A stretch of 64,000 nt of DNA, taken from contig CANTYJ010000027.1 in NCBI GenBank assembly GCA_947854175.1, positions 1 to 64,000 on the forward strand. Direction: 5' to 3'. The position numbers and the translations under genes are program-made. The number at the start of each line of letters is the position of its first letter. Position 1 is the first letter of the stretch. Under the pieces are notes generated by a model. It made no database searches. It saw nothing but the letters and a program-made list of their open reading frames with translations, and was not told where the DNA came from. The DNA comes from an uncultured Turicimonas sp. GTDB taxonomy: Bacteria; Pseudomonadota; Gammaproteobacteria; Burkholderiales; Burkholderiaceae_F. Shown here in pieces: positions 1 to 10,328 of the stretch.

Positions 1-716
1 GTAAAGCAGATATCCGGAAGAAAGTTGAACCTTTGCTGGAGCTTGTTGGTCTAACCGAACATGCGAACAAATATCCTTCGCAGCTCTCCGGCGGTCAGAA
101 ACAGAGAGTCGGCATTGCCCGTGCCCTTTCCTCGGATCCGAAGATTCTTCTTAGCGATGAAGCGACCTCCGCACTCGACCCGGAAACTACTCAGGCTACT
201 TTGCAGCTCCTCAAAAAGATTAATCAGGAACTGGGCCTAACCATCGTCATGATTACTCATGAAATGGATGTCGTTAAGCAAATTTGCCATCGAGTCGTAG
301 TGATGAATAAAGGACAAGTAATCGAAGAAGGAAGCGTTCTGGACGTTTTCCGCGATCCTAAGCATGAAGTTACGCAGGCTATGCTCGGAACCGCCTTAGC
401 TGCACGAACCATCCCTGCTTCTATGAAAGAAAAGATTCAGAAGCTCATGCGCGGCACAGACTCTAAAGGAAGACCAATGCACTTGCTGCGCTTAACCTTT
501 GTCGGATCCAATACGACGGAACCGGTTCTTTCCGCTGCTTGCCACAAATACGATCTTGACTTCAACATTCTTCTCGGCCAAGTCGACGAAGTCCAAGGCG
601 AAAGCTACGGCACGCTTACCCTGGTAATGATGGGAGAAAAAGACGATTACCAAGCCGCCGTTGAATTCATTAAAGCCAATAACGTCAAAGTCGAGGAGTT
701 AAGCGATGTCATCTAA
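1..716 (+). CDS. metN: Methionine ABC transporter ATP-binding protein MetN (5' truncated by window edge)
   Basis: LSGGQKQRVGIARAL signature, DEATSALDP Walker B, C-terminal ACT-like NIL domain; reading frame is open back to the window edge; overlaps a MetI-like permease. Confidence 0.9.
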   Translation, partial: KADIRKKVEPLLELVGLTEHANKYPSQLSGGQKQRVGIARALSSDPKILLSDEATSALDPETTQATLQLLKKINQELGLTIVMITHEMDVVKQICHRVVVMNKGQVIEEGSVLDVFRDPKHEVTQAMLGTALAARTIPASMKEKIQKLMRGTDSKGRPMHLLRLTFVGSNTTEPVLSAACHKYDLDFNILLGQVDEVQGESYGTLTLVMMGEKDDYQAAVEFIKANNVKVEELSDVI

Positions 717-1359
717 TATTATTCAACTGCTGTGGGACTCCTTTCTTGAGACCATATTGATGGTCGGTATTTCCGGAGGCCTCGGAGCCGCTATCGGCAT
801 TCCTTTGGGTGTGTTTCTTTTTATCACCTCTCCCAAAGGGATCATGCCGAAACCTTTAGCCAACAGAATTATCGGCACTCTTGTAAACGCCGTTCGTTCC
901 ACCCCATTCATCATTCTTTTGGTTGCCATCATTCCATTTACCCGTTTGATTGTGGGCTCTTCCATCGGTACCGTTGCCGCTATTGTCCCCTTAACTATCG
1001 CAGCTGCTCCTTTAATTGCCCGTTTAGTTGAAACCAGCCTTCGCGAAGTGGACAAAGGTCTCATTGAGGCAGCTCAATCCATGGGTGCCTCAAACCAGCA
1101 GATCATCATGAAAGTTTTGCTTCCGGAAGCTATGCCAGGCATTCTTGCCGGCTTAACCATTGCTTTCGTAGCCCTTGTCGGCAGTTCTGCCATGGCAGGT
1201 GCCGTCGGCGGCGGCGGTCTCGGTGATATGGGCATCCGCTACGGTTATCAGCGCTTCATGCCTGATGTCATGGCAGCCGTTGTGGTTATCCTTATCATTT
1301 TCGTTCAAAGTCTTCAAAGCTTTGGAGACTGGGCGGTTCGCCGAGTTTCTCACAAATAA
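706..1359 (+). CDS. metI: Methionine ABC transporter permease MetI
   Basis: 217 aa D-methionine permease-like protein, EAAQSMGAS..I..KVLLPEA motif, overlaps metN. Confidence 0.9.
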   Translation: MSSNIIQLLWDSFLETILMVGISGGLGAAIGIPLGVFLFITSPKGIMPKPLANRIIGTLVNAVRSTPFIILLVAIIPFTRLIVGSSIGTVAAIVPLTIAAAPLIARLVETSLREVDKGLIEAAQSMGASNQQIIMKVLLPEAMPGILAGLTIAFVALVGSSAMAGAVGGGGLGDMGIRYGYQRFMPDVMAAVVVILIIFVQSLQSFGDWAVRRVSHK

Positions 1360-1406
1360 AAAAATATGGAAGAAGAGTTCTAATTTGATGTAGAATTCCT
1401 TCTCCT

Positions 1407-1480
1407 GCGGGTGTAGCTCAATGGTAGAGCAGAAGCTTCCCAAGCTTACGACGAGGGTTCGATTCCCTTCACCCGCTCCA
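1407..1480 (+). tRNA. tRNA-Gly(CCC), CCA encoded
   Basis: 74-nt cloverleaf: GCGGGTG/CACCCGC acceptor, GCTC-AATGGTA-GAGC D arm, loop TTCCCAA (anticodon CCC), GAGGG-TTCGATT-CCCTT T arm, TCCA end; very similar to E. coli glyU as recalled. Confidence 0.93.
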
Positions 1481-1625
1481 TTTGCTCCTTCTATCTTTTC
1501 TTGTCTCCTCTGAGATTCACGAATTTTCTTATCCAATTCAGAAACTTCTAGGTATTAAGACGCTAGAACCAAATAACTGCTCTATAGCTTGGTAGAATAA
1601 CACTCCGCGATTTAGAGATCTCACG

Positions 1626-3143
1626 ATGAATCCATGTCTTAAACTTCAAAATATTACGAAGCGGTACGGCAGTACCGTCGCTAATCGTGCAATTTCACTT
1701 GAGGTTATGCCCGGAGAAATCCTCTCAGTTTTGGGCGAAAACGGAGCCGGTAAAAGTACTTTGATGAAAATTATTTTTGGTTCCGTTATACCTGACGAGG
1801 GGGAAATTTATTTCGATGGCAAACCGGTTCATATTTCTTCTCCTGCTGATGCCAGAAAACTCGGTATCGCCATGGTCTTCCAACATTTCGTTTTGTTCGA
1901 AACATTAACGGCAAAAGAAAACATTCTGCTCGGAATGCCAAAAGACACTGACCCCGTCAAACTTGAAAAAGAAATCGTCGATAAAAGCAAGCACTATGGC
2001 ATAGAGGTCGATCCAAATGCGATTATCAATGATTTGTCCATGGGAGAAAGGCAAAGAGTTGAAATTCTGAGAGCTCTTCTAACAAATCCAAAACTTCTAA
2101 TTCTTGATGAGCCGACTTCTGTTCTTTCTCCATTAGCCCTTAAAGCATTATTTAAAACTCTTCGGCAGTTGTCCTCAGAAGGCGTTTCTATTATTTTCAT
2201 TACTCATAAACTTAATGAAATTCGGGAATTGTCTGACCATTGCACTGTCATTCGAGCCGGTGAAGTTGCAGCAAATGTAAATCCTAAAGAGATGTCTGAG
2301 CAGGAATTGGCCAAGTTAATGATTGGTAGTGATTTACCGCAGATTCTTCCCCGGCCCTTTATTAAGCCTTCTCCAGGTCTGGAGGTTGAATTAGATGGAG
2401 AGAAAATCAGCTTCAAGAGTCACTACAGTCTGCAAGGGAAAATCTCGGTTCCCAGGGGAAAGATAGTCGGTATCGCCGGTATCTCAGGAAACGGACAATC
2501 TGATCTGATGAAAGCCATCTCCGGTGAAGTACTTCTGTCCAAGCAAAGCATCCGTATCTGTGGCTCAGAAGCGGGTGACCTGAGAGTCAAACACCGCAGA
2601 GCCTTAGGCTTGAGATATGTCCCTGAAGAAAGATTGGGGGCAGCAACCGTTCCTGAGATGAATCTGGAATCTAATACGCTCCTGACAAGCAACCTTTTCT
2701 TAGCCAAAGGGTTCATGCGTAATAAGATGATCCACCGGTTTACAAATTCCGTCATCGAAAAATTTAAGGTCAAATGTTTCGGTGGCAGGGCTCCTGCAGA
2801 AAGTCTTTCAGGGGGAAACTTACAAAAATATATTGTTGGCCGTGAGCTTCTTCATAATCCCAAAGTTCTAGTATTAAATCAGCCAACCTGGGGCGTAGAC
2901 GCCGGCGCAGCAACCCTGATACGGAATGCTTTAATCAGACAAAGAAGTGGCGGAAATGCAATTTTGGTTGTTAGTGAAGAACTCGATGAGTTGTTCGAAA
3001 TTTGTGATGAATTAGTTGTTATGAGTGAAGGAAAGATTTCTCCACAAGTTAAAACCTCTGATGTCACAGTTGAAGAAATAGGACGTTGGATGTCCGGTCT
3101 ATGGCCCAAAAACGAACAATCTGCTCGGGAGGCTAAACAATGA
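1626..3143 (+). CDS. Nucleoside/BMP-type ABC transporter, tandem ATP-binding protein
   Basis: Two ABC domains (GENGAGKST; LSMGERQRVEILRAL; second SLSGGNLQKYIVGREL), sugar/nucleoside importer type; followed by two permeases and a BMP lipoprotein. Confidence 0.9.
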   Translation: MNPCLKLQNITKRYGSTVANRAISLEVMPGEILSVLGENGAGKSTLMKIIFGSVIPDEGEIYFDGKPVHISSPADARKLGIAMVFQHFVLFETLTAKENILLGMPKDTDPVKLEKEIVDKSKHYGIEVDPNAIINDLSMGERQRVEILRALLTNPKLLILDEPTSVLSPLALKALFKTLRQLSSEGVSIIFITHKLNEIRELSDHCTVIRAGEVAANVNPKEMSEQELAKLMIGSDLPQILPRPFIKPSPGLEVELDGEKISFKSHYSLQGKISVPRGKIVGIAGISGNGQSDLMKAISGEVLLSKQSIRICGSEAGDLRVKHRRALGLRYVPEERLGAATVPEMNLESNTLLTSNLFLAKGFMRNKMIHRFTNSVIEKFKVKCFGGRAPAESLSGGNLQKYIVGRELLHNPKVLVLNQPTWGVDAGAATLIRNALIRQRSGGNAILVVSEELDELFEICDELVVMSEGKISPQVKTSDVTVEEIGRWMSGLWPKNEQSAREAKQ

Positions 3144-4228
3144 TATTTCCTCTTGGTCTTTTTCAAAGAGAACGCCCAAATAAATTTCTTGCCTCGGCCT
3201 CTCCTTTTATCGCTGTATTTCTGACTTTATTGTTGGGAGGATTAGTCTTTGCGGTTGTAGGAAAGGATCCCTTGTATTCGCTATACGTCTTCTGCGTCGA
3301 GCCTTTGCTAACTCTTCGCGGTTGGGGAGAACTTGGTGTAAAAATGACACCATTAATTCTCTGTGCCTTAGGTCTGGTGGTTTGTTACCGGGCCAATATT
3401 TGGAATATCGGAGCAGAGGGACAACTTATAATCGGAGCTCTTTGTGGAGGCGTTGTCGCCCTTAAAGCCGGTCCCGAAGCAAGTCAGCTCTATATGATTT
3501 GGGTCATTCTTGCGGCGATGGCCGGTGGTGCACTATATGCCGGTATCGTTGCATGGCTCAAAGATAAATGCAATGCCAATGAAATTCTGGTTTCATTGAT
3601 GTTGGTTTACATTGCTGAACTCTTTCTTTCCTGGGCGGTTCAATCGCCATTAAGAGATCCTCAAGGATTGGGCTTTCCACAGAGCCCGATGTTTGAAACT
3701 GCAGCCACTCTTCCAATGATGATTCCCGGAACCCGGCTTCACTGGGGTGTGGCTCTGGTTGTAGTTTCTTTGTTTTTCATCTGGCTGATCATGTCCAAGA
3801 TGTTTATCGGGTTTCAAGTCAGAGTTTCGGGAATGGCTCCAAAAGCAGCTATATACGCCGGTTTTTCCAACCGGGCCATGATCTATTTTGCTCTACTTTT
3901 ATCCGGAGCTTTGGCGGGATTGGCCGGTGTCATTGAAGTATGTGGTCCGATTGGCCAGTTAACTCCAAAAATTTCTCCGGGATACGGTTTTGCAGCAATT
4001 ATCGTTGCTTTTGTTGCACGTCTCAAACCACTTGGGACAATCCCTGCAGCCTTTGTAATGGCACTTTTTTATCTTGGGGGAGAGCTGGCTCAGTCCAGAC
4101 TCGGAACTCCTGCAGCTCTGACGGGCGTATTCCAAGGACTCTTATTGTTCTGCATTATGGCTTGTGATTCATTAATTTTCTACCGTGTCCGTTGGTTAGG
4201 ATTCGGTTCTAAGAAGGAGGCAGCATGA
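3140..4228 (+). CDS. Nucleoside ABC transporter permease (first)
   Basis: Polytopic, NIWNIGAEGQLIIGA motif of BPD_transp_2 permeases; overlaps neighbours. Confidence 0.9.
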   Translation: MIFPLGLFQRERPNKFLASASPFIAVFLTLLLGGLVFAVVGKDPLYSLYVFCVEPLLTLRGWGELGVKMTPLILCALGLVVCYRANIWNIGAEGQLIIGALCGGVVALKAGPEASQLYMIWVILAAMAGGALYAGIVAWLKDKCNANEILVSLMLVYIAELFLSWAVQSPLRDPQGLGFPQSPMFETAATLPMMIPGTRLHWGVALVVVSLFFIWLIMSKMFIGFQVRVSGMAPKAAIYAGFSNRAMIYFALLLSGALAGLAGVIEVCGPIGQLTPKISPGYGFAAIIVAFVARLKPLGTIPAAFVMALFYLGGELAQSRLGTPAALTGVFQGLLLFCIMACDSLIFYRVRWLGFGSKKEAA

Positions 4229-5142
4229 GTGTTCTAGCTTCTGTCATCGCCACAACCATGAATGCGAGTACTCCTTTGTTGCTCGCCGCTATTGGAATTC
4301 TTGTTGCAGAACGATCCGGCGTTCTTAATCTTGGCGTGGAAGGCATCATGCTAATGGCGGCTATCTGCGCCTATATCGGTACTGTAGAAACCGGTAGTTT
4401 CGCAATAGGTTTTCTTTGTGCGATTATGGTCGGCATTCTTTTTGCTTTATTTTTTGCAATATTTGCCGTCGGGCTAAGAGCTAACCAGCAGGCTTCAGGT
4501 TTAGGTATAGCAATCTTTGGCGCTGGCCTGTCTGCTTATATCGGAATTCCTTATCAGGGTGCAGTTCTACCGGAAAGAGGAGCAGACGGGATCCCTCTTT
4601 TAGATCAAATCCCGTTTATCGGACAGGCATTTTTCAGCCAGCACTGGATTGTTTACCTCTCTTTGCTAATGGTCCCGGCTGTCTGGTACTTTCTTTTTAG
4701 AACAAGATCCGGTCTCGTTGTCCGTGCTGTAGGAGAATCTCCTTTCAGCGCAAATGCCCTCGGCTACTCCGTTCCTTTCATCCGCTGTTCTGCTTTGGCT
4801 TTCAGCGGAGCCTGTATCGGATTATCAGGCGCCTATCTTTCTTTAATCTACACTCCCTTATGGGTAGAAGGAATGGTTGCAGGCCGCGGATGGATCGCCT
4901 TGGCTCTCGTAACCTTTGGTACCTGGCGGCCGTTCAGAGTATTCCTAGGGGCCTATTTATTCGGCGGCATGACGATGATTCAGCTCAATCTACAAAGTAT
5001 GGGAGTTTCTATTCCGACTCAATTTATTTCGATGGCTCCCTATTTAGCCACCATACTCGTATTAGCATTGATGTCGCGTAACCCGACCTGGATACGTTTG
5101 AATATGCCTGCTTCTTTAGGTAAACCTTTCATTCCGCATTAA
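4225..5142 (+). CDS. Nucleoside ABC transporter permease (second)
   Basis: ERSGVLNLGVEGIMLMAA motif; 4-nt overlap with preceding permease. Confidence 0.9.
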   Translation: MSVLASVIATTMNASTPLLLAAIGILVAERSGVLNLGVEGIMLMAAICAYIGTVETGSFAIGFLCAIMVGILFALFFAIFAVGLRANQQASGLGIAIFGAGLSAYIGIPYQGAVLPERGADGIPLLDQIPFIGQAFFSQHWIVYLSLLMVPAVWYFLFRTRSGLVVRAVGESPFSANALGYSVPFIRCSALAFSGACIGLSGAYLSLIYTPLWVEGMVAGRGWIALALVTFGTWRPFRVFLGAYLFGGMTMIQLNLQSMGVSIPTQFISMAPYLATILVLALMSRNPTWIRLNMPASLGKPFIPH

Positions 5143-5179
5143 CTAATAAAAGACTTTGATTTTCACTTAGGAGATAACT

Positions 5180-6325
5180 GTGAGAACTTCTTTTAAATTG
5201 CTTGCCGCCACTGCGGCCTTTGCTTCAGCATTTATGCTGACTGCCTGTGATGACAAAAAAGCCTCTTCGGCAAAATCTGAGACAGGTAAGCCGGCTGCAG
5301 AAGCAAAAACAGATGCCAAAGAACCTCTTAAGGTCGGCTTTGTTTATGTAGCTCCGATTGCTGATGTTGGTTATACCAAGCAACATGATATCGGCAGACT
5401 TTATGCCATCGAGCAAGTCGGAAAAGATAAGGTCACAACTTCTTACGTCGAAAATGTACCTGAAACAGCTGATGCAGAACGTGTCATCCGGCAAATGGTC
5501 GCCGACGGCAACAAACTGATTTTTGGTACAAGCTTTGGATATATGAACTATATGCAAAAGCTGGCTAAAGAATATCCGGATGTTAAATTCGAGCACGCCA
5601 CCGGCTACAAAACAGCTCCAAACATGACCAATTACAATATCCGCTTTTATGAAGGCCGTTATCTAGCAGGTATGCTTGCAGGCGGAATGACTAAGAGCAA
5701 TATCATCGGTTATGTCGCTCCATTCCCAATTCCTGAAGTCTTACAGGGCATCAACGCCTTTACTTTAGGTGCAAAATCGGTCAATCCTAATATCCAGGTC
5801 AAAGTCATTTGGACAAACGCCTGGTACGATCCACCTAAAGACACAGACTCCGCCAAAACATTGTTAGGTCAGGGCGCTGATATTTTGACTCAACATACCA
5901 ACACTTCAGCTGTTGCAAGTGCTGCGGAAGCTGCCGGCAAGATGGTTATTCCTTACAACAGCAATATGAAGTCAGTTGCACCTAACGCACAAATTGCCGC
6001 GCTTGTATTGAACTGGGGTCCTTATTACGCTAAGAAGATCAACCAAGTCAGAGAAGGTAAATGGGACGCCAATCCCGTCTGGATGCATATGAAAGACGGC
6101 GCCATCTCCATTGAAGGTGTCAGCGATAAGGTTCCTGCTGATCTAGTCAAAAAGATGGAAGACGTCAAAGCAAAAATCAACAGCGGAGAGTTCCATCCAT
6201 TTACAGGACCTTTCAATAACAATGAAGGCAAAGAGGCTGCTAAGAAAGGACAGGTCCTTTCCGATAAAGACTTAGCAACAATGAATTATTACGTTGACGG
6301 TGTTGTCGGTAAAGTTCCAAACTAA
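5180..6325 (+). CDS. BMP family substrate-binding lipoprotein (GTG start)
   Basis: Lipobox LTAC, basic membrane protein fold (KVGFVYVAPIADVGYTKQHDIGR, NYNIRFYEGRYLAGMLAG). Confidence 0.9.
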   Translation: MRTSFKLLAATAAFASAFMLTACDDKKASSAKSETGKPAAEAKTDAKEPLKVGFVYVAPIADVGYTKQHDIGRLYAIEQVGKDKVTTSYVENVPETADAERVIRQMVADGNKLIFGTSFGYMNYMQKLAKEYPDVKFEHATGYKTAPNMTNYNIRFYEGRYLAGMLAGGMTKSNIIGYVAPFPIPEVLQGINAFTLGAKSVNPNIQVKVIWTNAWYDPPKDTDSAKTLLGQGADILTQHTNTSAVASAAEAAGKMVIPYNSNMKSVAPNAQIAALVLNWGPYYAKKINQVREGKWDANPVWMHMKDGAISIEGVSDKVPADLVKKMEDVKAKINSGEFHPFTGPFNNNEGKEAAKKGQVLSDKDLATMNYYVDGVVGKVPN

Positions 6326-6351
6326 TCTACCCAACTAAAACACGTAGTTAT

Positions 6352-6383
6352 CCGGCTGTCAATGCACAGCCGGTTTCTTTTTT
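6352..6383 (+). terminator. Intrinsic terminator after BMP lipoprotein
   Basis: CCGGCTGT-N6-ACAGCCGG followed by TTTCTTTTTT. Confidence 0.85.
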
Positions 6384-6464
6384 GAGTACTCGGAACCAAG
6401 GAAGATAACCGCTTGATTCTTATTTCAATTACAATCTCGCCATCAATAAGATGGAAGTAAAACG

Positions 6465-7184
6465 ATGTCCAAAGAACTCTCTCCGGAAGAGCTCGAAGAG
6501 CTTAAACATAAACACATACGCAGTTTTAGTACAAGAAAAGGAAGAATTAGCAAAGCTCAAGAACGAGCAATTGTTGAACTTTTTCCAAAGTACGAACTGA
6601 AATACGATCCTTCAAAAAAAATTGATAAAGAAATCATTTTTGCAAATAGTAACCCGCTGGTTTTTGAAATCGGCTGCGGTATGGGAGAAACTACGGTTGC
6701 CATTGCTGAGGCTCATCCGGATGTTAATTTCATAGGTTGCGAGATCTTTCCTTCCGGCATCGGTGCCATCTCTTTGTTGCTTGAACAAAAAAATATCAAA
6801 AATGTCAAAATCTTCAGGCATGATGCCGTTGAGGTTGTAAAAGACATGCTCCCCGACAATTATCTGGACGGTGTCCATATTTTCTTTCCGGACCCTTGGA
6901 GAAAAGCCCGCCATCATAAGCGTCGTCTTGTTTCCACGCCCTTCATTGATCAGTTAGCTCCGAAGTTAAAAACAGGTGCCTATTTGCATTGTGCAACTGA
7001 CTGGGAGAATTATGCTGAGCAAATGATGGAAGTGCTCTCGGGATGCACTGTGCTCGAAAATAAATATGAAGCTTTCTCTCCCGAACCCGCCAACCCGATA
7101 ACCCGTAGACCCGTTACTAAGTTTAATGAGCGCGGCAATCGTCTGGGACATGGATGTTGGGATTTGGTTTTCCTAAAAAAATAA
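6465..7184 (+). CDS. trmB: tRNA (guanine-N7-)-methyltransferase
   Basis: FEIGCGMGE SAM motif, FFPDPWRKARHHKRRL. Confidence 0.95.
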   Translation: MSKELSPEELEELKHKHIRSFSTRKGRISKAQERAIVELFPKYELKYDPSKKIDKEIIFANSNPLVFEIGCGMGETTVAIAEAHPDVNFIGCEIFPSGIGAISLLLEQKNIKNVKIFRHDAVEVVKDMLPDNYLDGVHIFFPDPWRKARHHKRRLVSTPFIDQLAPKLKTGAYLHCATDWENYAEQMMEVLSGCTVLENKYEAFSPEPANPITRRPVTKFNERGNRLGHGCWDLVFLKK

Positions 7185-7199
7185 TCCCGTTAGATTAAA

Positions 7200-7226
7200 C
7201 GCCGGCACTAAGACCGGCGTTTTTCA
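7200..7226. terminator. Intrinsic terminator between convergent trmB and uppP
   Basis: CGCCGG-CACTAAGA-CCGGCG followed by T-run. Confidence 0.8.
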
Positions 7227-7252
7227 CAGAATAGTCTTTTACTTTACTCGAT

Positions 7253-8080
7253 TTACCATTGAACCAGGCCTGTCATCCAAGTAACCAGAATTACACCGCC
7301 GAAGAAAATACGGTACCAGCCGAACGCTGAAAAATCGTGTTTAGAGACGTAGTGTAGTAACCACTTAACAACCACAAGCGCTGAGAAGAAAGAGACAATA
7401 AAGCCAACGCTGATCTCCGGAAGACTATCGGCTGAGAGAATATCTCTTGAAGACCATAATTCGTAAACGGTCGCTCCAAAAATAGTAGGGATGGCTAAAA
7501 AGAAAGAAAACTCGGTAGCGGCTGTCCGAGAAAGGCCGATAACTAGACCCCCGATGATAGTTGCTCCGGAACGGCTTGTACCAGGAATCATTGCAATACA
7601 TTGAAGAAATCCAATCTTTAAGGCATCTTTCCAGCTCATGTCGTCCATGGTCATAACACGAGGACGATATGATTTTTTATCCTGATAATGCTCAACCCAT
7701 AAAATAATAATACCGCCAATGACTAGAGCCGTTGCTACAGCAACCGGATTGAAAAGCCATTCTTTAATGTATTTAGCAACTAAAACTCCGATAATAGCGG
7801 CCGGTAAAAAAGCAATAATGGTGTTCCACGCCAATTTCTGCTGTGTCGGATCACTAAACAAGCCTTTGCAAATTTGAATGATTCTTTCCCGATAGAACCA
7901 GCAAACAGCGACTATGGCGCCCGCTTGAATGGCAATATAAAAGGTATCGGCTTTAGCTCCTGTGTAATCCAGTAAGGAACCTGCCACAATCAAGTGCCCT
8001 GTCGACGAAACGGGCAAAAACTCTGTAAGTCCTTCTACAATGCCAAGAATTACAGCTTTTATATAAACTAACCAATCCAT
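7253..8080 (-). CDS. uppP: Undecaprenyl-diphosphatase
   Basis: EGLTEFLPVSSTGHLIV and PGTSRSGATI motifs. Confidence 0.96.
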   Translation of the reverse strand: MDWLVYIKAVILGIVEGLTEFLPVSSTGHLIVAGSLLDYTGAKADTFYIAIQAGAIVAVCWFYRERIIQICKGLFSDPTQQKLAWNTIIAFLPAAIIGVLVAKYIKEWLFNPVAVATALVIGGIIILWVEHYQDKKSYRPRVMTMDDMSWKDALKIGFLQCIAMIPGTSRSGATIIGGLVIGLSRTAATEFSFFLAIPTIFGATVYELWSSRDILSADSLPEISVGFIVSFFSALVVVKWLLHYVSKHDFSAFGWYRIFFGGVILVTWMTGLVQW

Positions 8081-8084
8081 AACG

Positions 8085-8435
8085 TTACTTGCTTACAAAA
8101 AATTTTTTAAAAACCGGGACCAACTCTTTTTGTTGTTCCGGTGTTAATTTGTTTATTACTTCGTCACTCTGACGATTGCAAAAAACTTTTTCTTTATTTG
8201 AACCGATACCACAACGATAAAATTCAAATAAAGCCATTGAATTTATAAGTGGATGCTCACCTCCAATTTTTTCCTTCACCTCATTAACAAAAGGGACAAA
8301 AGTAGCTTTGTCATTAGCAATAACTTCTGCCTCTTTTTTAGAATCAGTATCTATTTTCAGGAAGGTAGCAATTGCAATTAAAATAATAAAAACCGCTGCG
8401 ACCCAAGGTCCACGGTTGCGGGAAACTATCAGCAT
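8085..8435 (-). CDS. Hypothetical membrane-anchored protein
   Basis: 116 aa ORF with N-terminal TM segment; packed between uppP and mnmC. Confidence 0.6.
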   Translation of the reverse strand: MLIVSRNRGPWVAAVFIILIAIATFLKIDTDSKKEAEVIANDKATFVPFVNEVKEKIGGEHPLINSMALFEFYRCGIGSNKEKVFCNRQSDEVINKLTPEQQKELVPVFKKFFVSK

Positions 8436-10324
8436 CTTAATGTCTTATAAATGAATCTTCCCGGATCCATTGCAAGCAATAAATCCTTCTCGATAGGAGA
8501 TGGCTCTCCACAAATATCAGCCGCAATTATACGGGCTGCTAAATCACTAAAAACCAAACCTCGTGAACCCATGCCCGAACTAATGTAAAGAGCTTTTTCT
8601 CGCTTAATTTCTCCTAGAGCAGAAAGTTTTTCAGGCTGATATTGGGAAGGAACTTTCCCAACCAAAGGAAGTCTATCAGGGGTTGAACACCTCACACCTT
8701 TATAAAAGCCTGAGACTAATACATTTTGTTCATTCGGGAGTAGTTGTTTTAATTTATTTAGATTCTTTTCATGAGCAGAATATTCATCTGTCTCGCTGCC
8801 CTCCGGCTCATAAGTCGCTCCAACTCCGATCCAGTCATCTTTGGTTCTGATGACATAACCCGGACCTGTAATAGCACCAACAAAATTTGGGAGATCCTCA
8901 TCAGTCAACAAAGACAGTCTTCCGGTCCAATTTCTTATAGGTAGGTGTTGATTCAAGAGAGCGTTAGAACGGTTGCCGGCACAAATAACGCAAACAGAAG
9001 CTGAGGCAATCAGCTCTCCTCTGTTTCCATAGGCCGCCCATTTGTCATTATCGTTTTCCAGCTTGCTCACTTTGCGGTTAAAGATTAATTCGGCACCTGA
9101 GTCATACAGCCGCTGTTGTACAAAACGACTGACCGCTACAAGTCCGGAAGAAGGATGAAAAAGAATGGAACGCTGATCATTTAACCCAAAGACATGGGAA
9201 AACTCGTTTGCTTTTGTTAAGTAAAGCAGTTTTGAAGGAAACTCAAAAGGTTGTTTTGTAGAAAACCAATATTCCCATAACTTCTCTTCCTGTTTGTCTC
9301 TCGGGAGCTGAGGAAGACCGTTTAATTCAAACAACTTAGAATATTTAAGAGACTGCTCATGGAGTAGATCCAGACCTCTCCGGGTAATCCGAAACAACTG
9401 ATTATCGTCAGAAGAAGGCTGGCTGTGAGCAATTCCATAGCGGATGGCAGAGGCCCCGGTAGCCGCAATTGCACCTTCATCAATGACAGTCACCTTCCAG
9501 CCCCGGCGACAGAATGCAGAAGCCACCGCAGAACCGGACAAACCGGCCCCAATAACCATCAAGGTTTTGTCTTTCGGCGAAGAGGAATACTCAAAATCTT
9601 TAGATCTTTGATGAGTAAATTTTGGACGATACACGCCTGTTGTCATCTGAGATTTTTTACCAAATCCCGGCTTTTTGACTATTTCAAAACCGTTATTTTC
9701 GAGTGCTCTTCTGACAAATCCGGCAACACACCAAGTAGATAATGTAGCATTCTTCTTGGCTTGTTTACACAAGGCCGTTAGAATTGACGGTTCCCACATT
9801 CCGGAGTTCTTAGAGGGGGCAAACCCGTCAAGGTATAGTGCATCAAACTCTAATAACAGCCTTTTGGAGGCCATCCTGACATCCATAAAATATAAAGTCA
9901 GAGCTACCTGCCCATCATTAAATGATAATTCGTGTACACCGGGGACGGGTGCGGGCCACCTTTCAGCCAGCTCTCTTGCTTCCGAAATTAAATGAGGATC
10001 CGCAAAGGTAATGAGTTGTTCAGCGCTCAGAGGATATTTTTCTATAGATACAAAATGAAGTTTAGACGAATGATTGGGATCGTTTCTCCATGCTTTTAAA
10101 GTAGCAAGAAAATTCGTCCCCAGCCCAAATCCATTCTCCAAAATAACAAAGTTCTCTTGGCCTTGCCATCTTTCAGGAAGACTATTACCGCCTAAAAATA
10201 CGTGACATGCTTGTTCGAAAGCCCCTTGTTTGGAGGCATAAATATCTCCGAACTCGGGGCTAAACGGACAACCGTTTTCATCAAGCGAAATGGCAGCCCG
10301 TCTGACTGCCGTATCAATTGACAT
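8429..10324 (-). CDS. mnmC: Bifunctional tRNA mnm5s2U biosynthesis protein MnmC
   Basis: N-terminal methyltransferase (LENGFGLGTNFLATL; DALYLDGFAPSKNSGMW) plus C-terminal FAD oxidoreductase (VIGAGLSGSAVASAFCRRGW). Confidence 0.93.
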   Translation of the reverse strand: MSIDTAVRRAAISLDENGCPFSPEFGDIYASKQGAFEQACHVFLGGNSLPERWQGQENFVILENGFGLGTNFLATLKAWRNDPNHSSKLHFVSIEKYPLSAEQLITFADPHLISEARELAERWPAPVPGVHELSFNDGQVALTLYFMDVRMASKRLLLEFDALYLDGFAPSKNSGMWEPSILTALCKQAKKNATLSTWCVAGFVRRALENNGFEIVKKPGFGKKSQMTTGVYRPKFTHQRSKDFEYSSSPKDKTLMVIGAGLSGSAVASAFCRRGWKVTVIDEGAIAATGASAIRYGIAHSQPSSDDNQLFRITRRGLDLLHEQSLKYSKLFELNGLPQLPRDKQEEKLWEYWFSTKQPFEFPSKLLYLTKANEFSHVFGLNDQRSILFHPSSGLVAVSRFVQQRLYDSGAELIFNRKVSKLENDNDKWAAYGNRGELIASASVCVICAGNRSNALLNQHLPIRNWTGRLSLLTDEDLPNFVGAITGPGYVIRTKDDWIGVGATYEPEGSETDEYSAHEKNLNKLKQLLPNEQNVLVSGFYKGVRCSTPDRLPLVGKVPSQYQPEKLSALGEIKREKALYISSGMGSRGLVFSDLAARIIAADICGEPSPIEKDLLLAMDPGRFIYKTLRC

Positions 10325-10328
10325 CAGA

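Noticed and set aside
723-1536. Minus-strand ORFs of 113 and 127 aa over metI and tRNA-Gly
   Set aside because: Antisense to metI; the second one also reads through the tRNA gene
8429-10324. Two genes fused by misassembly (methyltransferase + oxidoreductase)
   Set aside because: This two-domain fusion is the normal MnmC architecture
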